NCBI GenBank assembly: GCA_009911065.1
Contig: QXWR01000010.1
Location: 1-64,000, forward strand
Length of the DNA stretch: 64,000 nt
Reading direction: 5' to 3'
From: Clostridiaceae bacterium
GTDB taxonomy: Bacteria > Bacillota > Clostridia > Lachnospirales > Lachnospiraceae
A program made the position numbers and the translations under genes. The notes below the pieces were generated by a model. It searched no databases, was not told where the DNA came from, and was given only the letters and a program-made list of their open reading frames with translations. Below are positions 60,562-64,000 of the stretch, one piece after another. Numbering within the stretch: position 1 is the stretch's first letter; each line of letters begins with the position of its first letter.

Positions 60562-60590
60562 TTGACATGCCAGCAGATTCTTTGTATAAT
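60562..60590 (+). promoter_or_regulatory. Consensus promoter of the TetR/MFS operon
   Basis: TTGACA at 60562-60567, 17-base spacer and TATAAT at 60585-60590, a perfect consensus. Confidence 0.93.
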
Positions 60591-60591
60591 A

Positions 60592-60614
60592 GTTAATGAC
60601 TTTCAGTCAATAAC
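60592..60614. promoter_or_regulatory. TetR-type operator dyad
   Basis: GTTAATGACT-TTC-AGTCAATAAC, a dyad with 9 of 10 bases matched, begins 1 base after the -10 box. The TGACT-n3-AGTCA core is common for AcrR/TetR-type repressors. Repression of the strong promoter by the first gene product is the obvious inference. Confidence 0.85.
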
Positions 60615-60635
60615 TGCGGAAAGGATGGATGCAAA

Positions 60636-61289
60636 TTGGCAAGGCCAGTGAAAAAACAGCCAGAACAATGGAAGAGAGAGATTTTAGATGCGGCAAAAGA
60701 ACTGTTTTTATCCAAAGGTTATGAGGAAACTGCCATTACGGACATTATGGAGCTGGCAGGCGGCGCAAAGGGGATGTTTTACCGTTTTTTCCAGAGCAAG
60801 GAAGAGGTCATGCACGCTTTAGGGGATCAGATGTTTTTGGAAAAGAATCCATTTGAGGCAGTACGGGGGCGTTCTGATCTGAACGGGTTGCAAAAGATCC
60901 GGGAAGTGCTTGCTTTTGACAGAGGTGACGAGGAACGGGAGGAAATCAATATACAGGCAATCCCTATCTTAAAAGACCCACGCATTCTTATGGCTGCGGT
61001 GGAGGCGAATCGGCGGGTACTGACTCCTTTATGGTTTGAACTGATTGAGGAAGGGCAGCGTGACGGTTCCATCCAGACGGAATATGCAAGGGAACTTTCC
61101 GAACTGCTGCCCCTTGTTAATTTCTGGATGTTGCCGTCCGTGTTTCCGGCGGACGCAGAAGAAATCCGGCATAAATGTCGGTTTGTTGCAGAGGTTCTTT
61201 CCGCAATGGGACTTCCGATCATAGAGAATGAGATGGCTGGGAGGACAGAGCGAATACTGGGAGGCTATAGGGAAGCAAGGAAGGAGTAG
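60636..61289 (+). CDS. TetR/AcrR-family repressor
   Basis: 217 residues beginning at TTG 60636 behind GGAAAGGATGGATGCAAA. The DNA-binding head is standard: REILDAAKELFLSKGYEETA, ITDIMELAGGAKGMFYRFFQ, SKEEVMHAL. The C-terminal ligand-binding domain is not specific. It is 3 bases upstream of the MFS gene and under the operator at 60592-60614, so it should repress both until the transported compound is present. Confidence 0.92.
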   Translation: MARPVKKQPEQWKREILDAAKELFLSKGYEETAITDIMELAGGAKGMFYRFFQSKEEVMHALGDQMFLEKNPFEAVRGRSDLNGLQKIREVLAFDRGDEEREEINIQAIPILKDPRILMAAVEANRRVLTPLWFELIEEGQRDGSIQTEYARELSELLPLVNFWMLPSVFPADAEEIRHKCRFVAEVLSAMGLPIIENEMAGRTERILGGYREARKE

Positions 61290-61292
61290 CCT

Positions 61293-62513
61293 ATGGGGCA
61301 GAAACTATTTACGAGAAATTTTACGTTCCTTGTATTGGGGCAGACAAGTTCTTTGTTTGGGAATTATATATTACGTTTGGCGCTGTCCATGTATGTTCTG
61401 GAAGTGACTGGTTTGGCGGCTGTGTTTGCAGGTATTTTATCCATTGCCACAATCCCCACAGTTCTTTTATCGCCAGTTGGCGGTATTCTGGCTGACCGGG
61501 CAGATAAGAAAAAGATCATGGTGGCGCTGGATACGCTGACGGGAATATCTGTCTTATGCGCGGCAGTTTTTTTGTCCGGAAGGAATGCCATTGGGATGAT
61601 TGGCGTGCTGCTGGTGGTACTCTCTGTCCTTGGGGCATTTGAGACGCCCACAGTACAGGCTTGTATCCCACAGATGTTATCCGGCGATAACATTATTAAG
61701 GGAAACGCGGTTGTAAATCAGGTGGCGTCCATTTCTTATCTGATTGCGCCTTTGCTGGGTGGTATTCTATATGCGGCAGTCGGTTTGAAGCCGGTGATGT
61801 ATGCAAGTGTTGTGTGCTTTTTTATAACAGCGCTGTTTGAATGTTTTATCAAATTGAGTCATCAGGCCAGGGATTCCAAGGGGAATGTTTTTTCCATGGT
61901 AAAAGATGATTTTTCTGACAGTATCCGGTTTATCACAAAGGACCGGCCGGATATGATGAAGATGTTGCTTCTGGCGGCACTCTCACGGTTTTTTGTCATG
62001 GGGATTACATTGGTTGGGCTGCCTTTTCTTGTGCGGACCGTGTTGGGACTGGACGCAAAATTTTATGGCGGGGCGGAGAGTGTGCTGGCAGTGGCAACTA
62101 TTTTGGGAAGTATTGCCGCAGGGCTTCTTACAGAGAAGTTAAGATCTGGCAGATTATCCTATGTGCTTGTGGTAATCGGTGTCTGTATTCTTCCGGCAGG
62201 GGGTGTATTCCTTTTCTCTTCCGGCGTATTTATCAAATATGCCGTGATTGTTGCTGCTTTCTGCATCATGCAGGCTGCGATCAGTATTTTTTCTATTTTT
62301 GCAGTATCTATCATCCAGCAGAATACGCCAGATGAGTTGATTGGGAAGATCATGGCTTATACAGCTGCTGTTACAATGTGTGCTCAGCCGATTGGACAGA
62401 TGGTATATGGGTTTTTATTTGACCGGTTTCATGGGGCAGTGTATCTTGTATTGATCCCTTCAGGTATCATGGTATGTGTGATCGGGCTGCTTGCCACAGA
62501 TTTTTCCTGTTAA
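61293..62513 (+). CDS. MFS efflux transporter
   Basis: 406 residues with twelve membrane helices. N-terminal FTFLVLGQTSSLFGNYILRL, motif A region LSPVGGILADRADKKKIMVA between helices 2 and 3, and LVNQVASISYLIAPLLGGIL-like helix 5 (VVNQVASISYLIAPLLGG). It belongs to the MefA/MdfA-like DHA3 drug exporter group common in Firmicutes. ATG follows AAGGAAGGAGTAGCCT. Substrate unknown; exports a toxic compound sensed by the upstream TetR protein. Confidence 0.9.
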   Translation: MGQKLFTRNFTFLVLGQTSSLFGNYILRLALSMYVLEVTGLAAVFAGILSIATIPTVLLSPVGGILADRADKKKIMVALDTLTGISVLCAAVFLSGRNAIGMIGVLLVVLSVLGAFETPTVQACIPQMLSGDNIIKGNAVVNQVASISYLIAPLLGGILYAAVGLKPVMYASVVCFFITALFECFIKLSHQARDSKGNVFSMVKDDFSDSIRFITKDRPDMMKMLLLAALSRFFVMGITLVGLPFLVRTVLGLDAKFYGGAESVLAVATILGSIAAGLLTEKLRSGRLSYVLVVIGVCILPAGGVFLFSSGVFIKYAVIVAAFCIMQAAISIFSIFAVSIIQQNTPDELIGKIMAYTAAVTMCAQPIGQMVYGFLFDRFHGAVYLVLIPSGIMVCVIGLLATDFSC

Positions 62514-62599
62514 AGTAAGAAGCTGAAATTTCGCTTGTAGAATAAGGGAATTGCAGATGGGCAGGTGGAAATTATTTTTAAATGGAAAGGATTCATACT

Positions 62600-64000
62600 A
62601 TGGAAGAATTAAAATCTGCGATTAATGAAGTGTTACATTATAATTTTTACAAAACAGCGATTGATACTGTGGTGGACCGAAAAGAGGAAGCCTATGATCT
62701 TGTTCGATCTCTACTTCAGGACTACAAAGAGGGCGTACAAAGTCAAAGCAAACAATTCGATTTTGAATATGTGGTTAATCTTGCAAAATTGTCGTCATTA
62801 CTTGAAATAGAAGGCGCTTTCTCTTTTTTCTCTGTGGTATTGGAACATTCATTTGGTGATGTATTTAAGGAAGATAATAAGCTGGTTGACAAACATTTGG
62901 TTTACGCTAGGATTTTGTTGTCGTTAATTCCTAGAAGACAGGATTTTAACGAAGAACCCAATTCATTATCTGTGTTAAGAAACATACTCTTTTCTCCAGA
63001 TGCCATGGATGATGGAAGATTGACTGCATTTTATGTTGTGTCTTTATTTTTGCAATCCGTTCCAGAAAAATACCAAAATAAGACATTCTCATCCGATGAT
63101 TGGGATAAAGAACTATGTGAGTTTTATATCAAGGTTCTAAATCTATTCACTACTGATTTTGATGAGTTTCAGGCAGGGATATTTCTTCCTATGCTGAATG
63201 TCATAGTCGAGAAGATTCTTGATGATCCGTTTGCATCGGGGGAATTGGCATATAAAACATACAATACGATTGTAAATCTTATAGTTTCATCGTCGTTTGG
63301 TTTCAACTACAATGGATTTAAGCTTTATTATAGGTGGATAAAACAATTCAATGTGGAACAGTATGGAATGGTAATAAAAGCGGAAAAGTACATAAGGCAT
63401 TGGAAAGATTTTGATCAAGAAGATATTTACTCTTTTGATACACTGGAAGAAATCGGAAAATACCTTTTTGACAAGGTAAAAACACAAGTTGAAGCAGATG
63501 ATCCATGGGTAAAAATTGCACTCAAGAGAATCCATCATTATCCCTTTAACAAGCGTAATGTTCCATATACAGATGATGGGTATTTTTTGGAACTTTGTGG
63601 TTATCTTGAGATTGTAGAACCGCCAAAAAGGAGTTATGATCGGGCTATAGAGCTATGTAGAGAGATTAGAAAAAGATACAAAATGATGGTAAATAAAATT
63701 GACTGCCTGATTGATGAGACGAAGAAACTACAAAAGGATACTAAGATTCGAAGGGATAAAATTATTGCTAAATCCTTAAAAAATCAAGTGGCATATAATG
63801 TGTCAGCAGATAAAGATCAGTTAATGAAAGACCTTTTTCAATGGAAACAACTTCAGACACTATGGAAAGAAGAAACCATAAAAGACGTGAATGGCAAATA
63901 CATCCAACATGAATCAGGAATTTTGGTTTATTTGAAAGTTGTTCTGAAAGAGAATATGAAAGGGTTTCTTGACCATGATGCAAAAGAAGAAGAGGACATA
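62600..64000 (+). CDS. Large unrecognised protein, runs off the right edge
   Basis: The frame from ATG 62600 (behind AAATGGAAAGGATTCATACT) is open for 467 codons to the last base. Predicted soluble and mostly helical; rich in aromatic and charged residues (AFSFFSVVLEHSFGDVFKED, FNYNGFKLYYRWIKQFNVEQ, LKRIHHYPFNKRNVPYTDDG). A coiled coil lies at about residues 350-395 (RAIELCREIRKRYKMMVNKI, DCLIDETKKLQKDTKIRRDK). No nucleotide-binding or nuclease motif is seen so far. It is AT-rich like the neighbouring accessory genes. The function is not known; since the 3' part is missing, a catalytic domain could still follow. Confidence 0.75.
   Translation, partial: MEELKSAINEVLHYNFYKTAIDTVVDRKEEAYDLVRSLLQDYKEGVQSQSKQFDFEYVVNLAKLSSLLEIEGAFSFFSVVLEHSFGDVFKEDNKLVDKHLVYARILLSLIPRRQDFNEEPNSLSVLRNILFSPDAMDDGRLTAFYVVSLFLQSVPEKYQNKTFSSDDWDKELCEFYIKVLNLFTTDFDEFQAGIFLPMLNVIVEKILDDPFASGELAYKTYNTIVNLIVSSSFGFNYNGFKLYYRWIKQFNVEQYGMVIKAEKYIRHWKDFDQEDIYSFDTLEEIGKYLFDKVKTQVEADDPWVKIALKRIHHYPFNKRNVPYTDDGYFLELCGYLEIVEPPKRSYDRAIELCREIRKRYKMMVNKIDCLIDETKKLQKDTKIRRDKIIAKSLKNQVAYNVSADKDQLMKDLFQWKQLQTLWKEETIKDVNGKYIQHESGILVYLKVVLKENMKGFLDHDAKEEEDI

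Noticed and set aside
1-64000. CRISPR arrays, rRNA genes, riboswitches
   Set aside because: No array of regularly spaced repeats, no rRNA-like sequence and no riboswitch core that I could recognise was seen in either strand.

Overview
The window looks like chromosome of an anaerobic, flagellated Firmicute, most likely a Lachnospiraceae (Clostridium cluster XIVa) member. I infer this from the pyrH-frr-uppS-cdsA-dxr-rseP-ispG-polC order, a Gram-positive PolC, AGGAGG-type ribosome sites and the overall protein flavour; no species is claimed.

Layout. 1-705 is the C-terminal end of a flagellin. 706-5700 is a graveyard of mobile DNA: an IS3-type transposase remnant, a Uma2/ribbon-helix-helix pair, a conjugative-element fragment (excisionase-like protein behind an attenuator, CHC2-like protein, holin-like toxin, second ribbon-helix-helix protein, integrase tail) and a decayed RelB/YafQ pair. 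5766-7377 holds a VOC protein and an SdpR/SdpI-type autorepressor/membrane-protein pair with a 28-bp palindromic operator.

7565-30213 is a surface polysaccharide locus. It opens with a 316-bp segment bounded by perfect 29-bp inverted repeats and carrying an outward promoter (an apparent phase-variable invertible promoter). Two tandem NusG paralogues (LoaP/UpxY type) follow, then about 17 co-directional genes. They encode synthesis and priming of a bacillosamine-like first sugar (CapD/PglF-, DegT/PglE-, PglC- and PglD-like), a CDP-activated substituent (cytidylyltransferase, SDR, LicD), glycosyltransferases, a Wzy-like polymerase, a Wzx flippase, a TupA-like ATP-grasp protein interrupted at a G7 tract, a GtrII-like membrane protein, and UDP-L-FucNAc synthesis (capE, capF, capG). 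Together they would build and flip a repeat unit under on/off and antitermination control.

30287-33432 carries a chemoreceptor and a LysR regulator on the minus strand; the regulator diverges from citD-citE-citF and a 2-hydroxycarboxylate transporter (33636-37763), a citrate fermentation module without its ligase and prosthetic-group genes. 37880-49306 is the conserved housekeeping run ending in polC, whose N-terminal region has an unusual Gly-rich 15-residue tandem repeat. tRNA-Pro(CGG), tRNA-Glu(CTC) and tRNA-Thr(CGT) follow.

50113-64000 is accessory. Two near-identical 1046-bp copies of an Rpn-type nuclease gene flank a 3.85-kb element that sits in the loop of the first copy's terminator. 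It carries tnpV, a protein of unknown function, a Clp-like AAA+ ATPase and an HNH domain fused to the C-terminal part of a large serine recombinase: a candidate uncharacterised defence-type module. Further right are SUKH-3-like and other immunity-like genes with polymorphic-toxin debris, a truncated chloramphenicol acetyltransferase, a TetR/MFS efflux pair with a clear operator, and an unrecognised large open gene running off the right edge.
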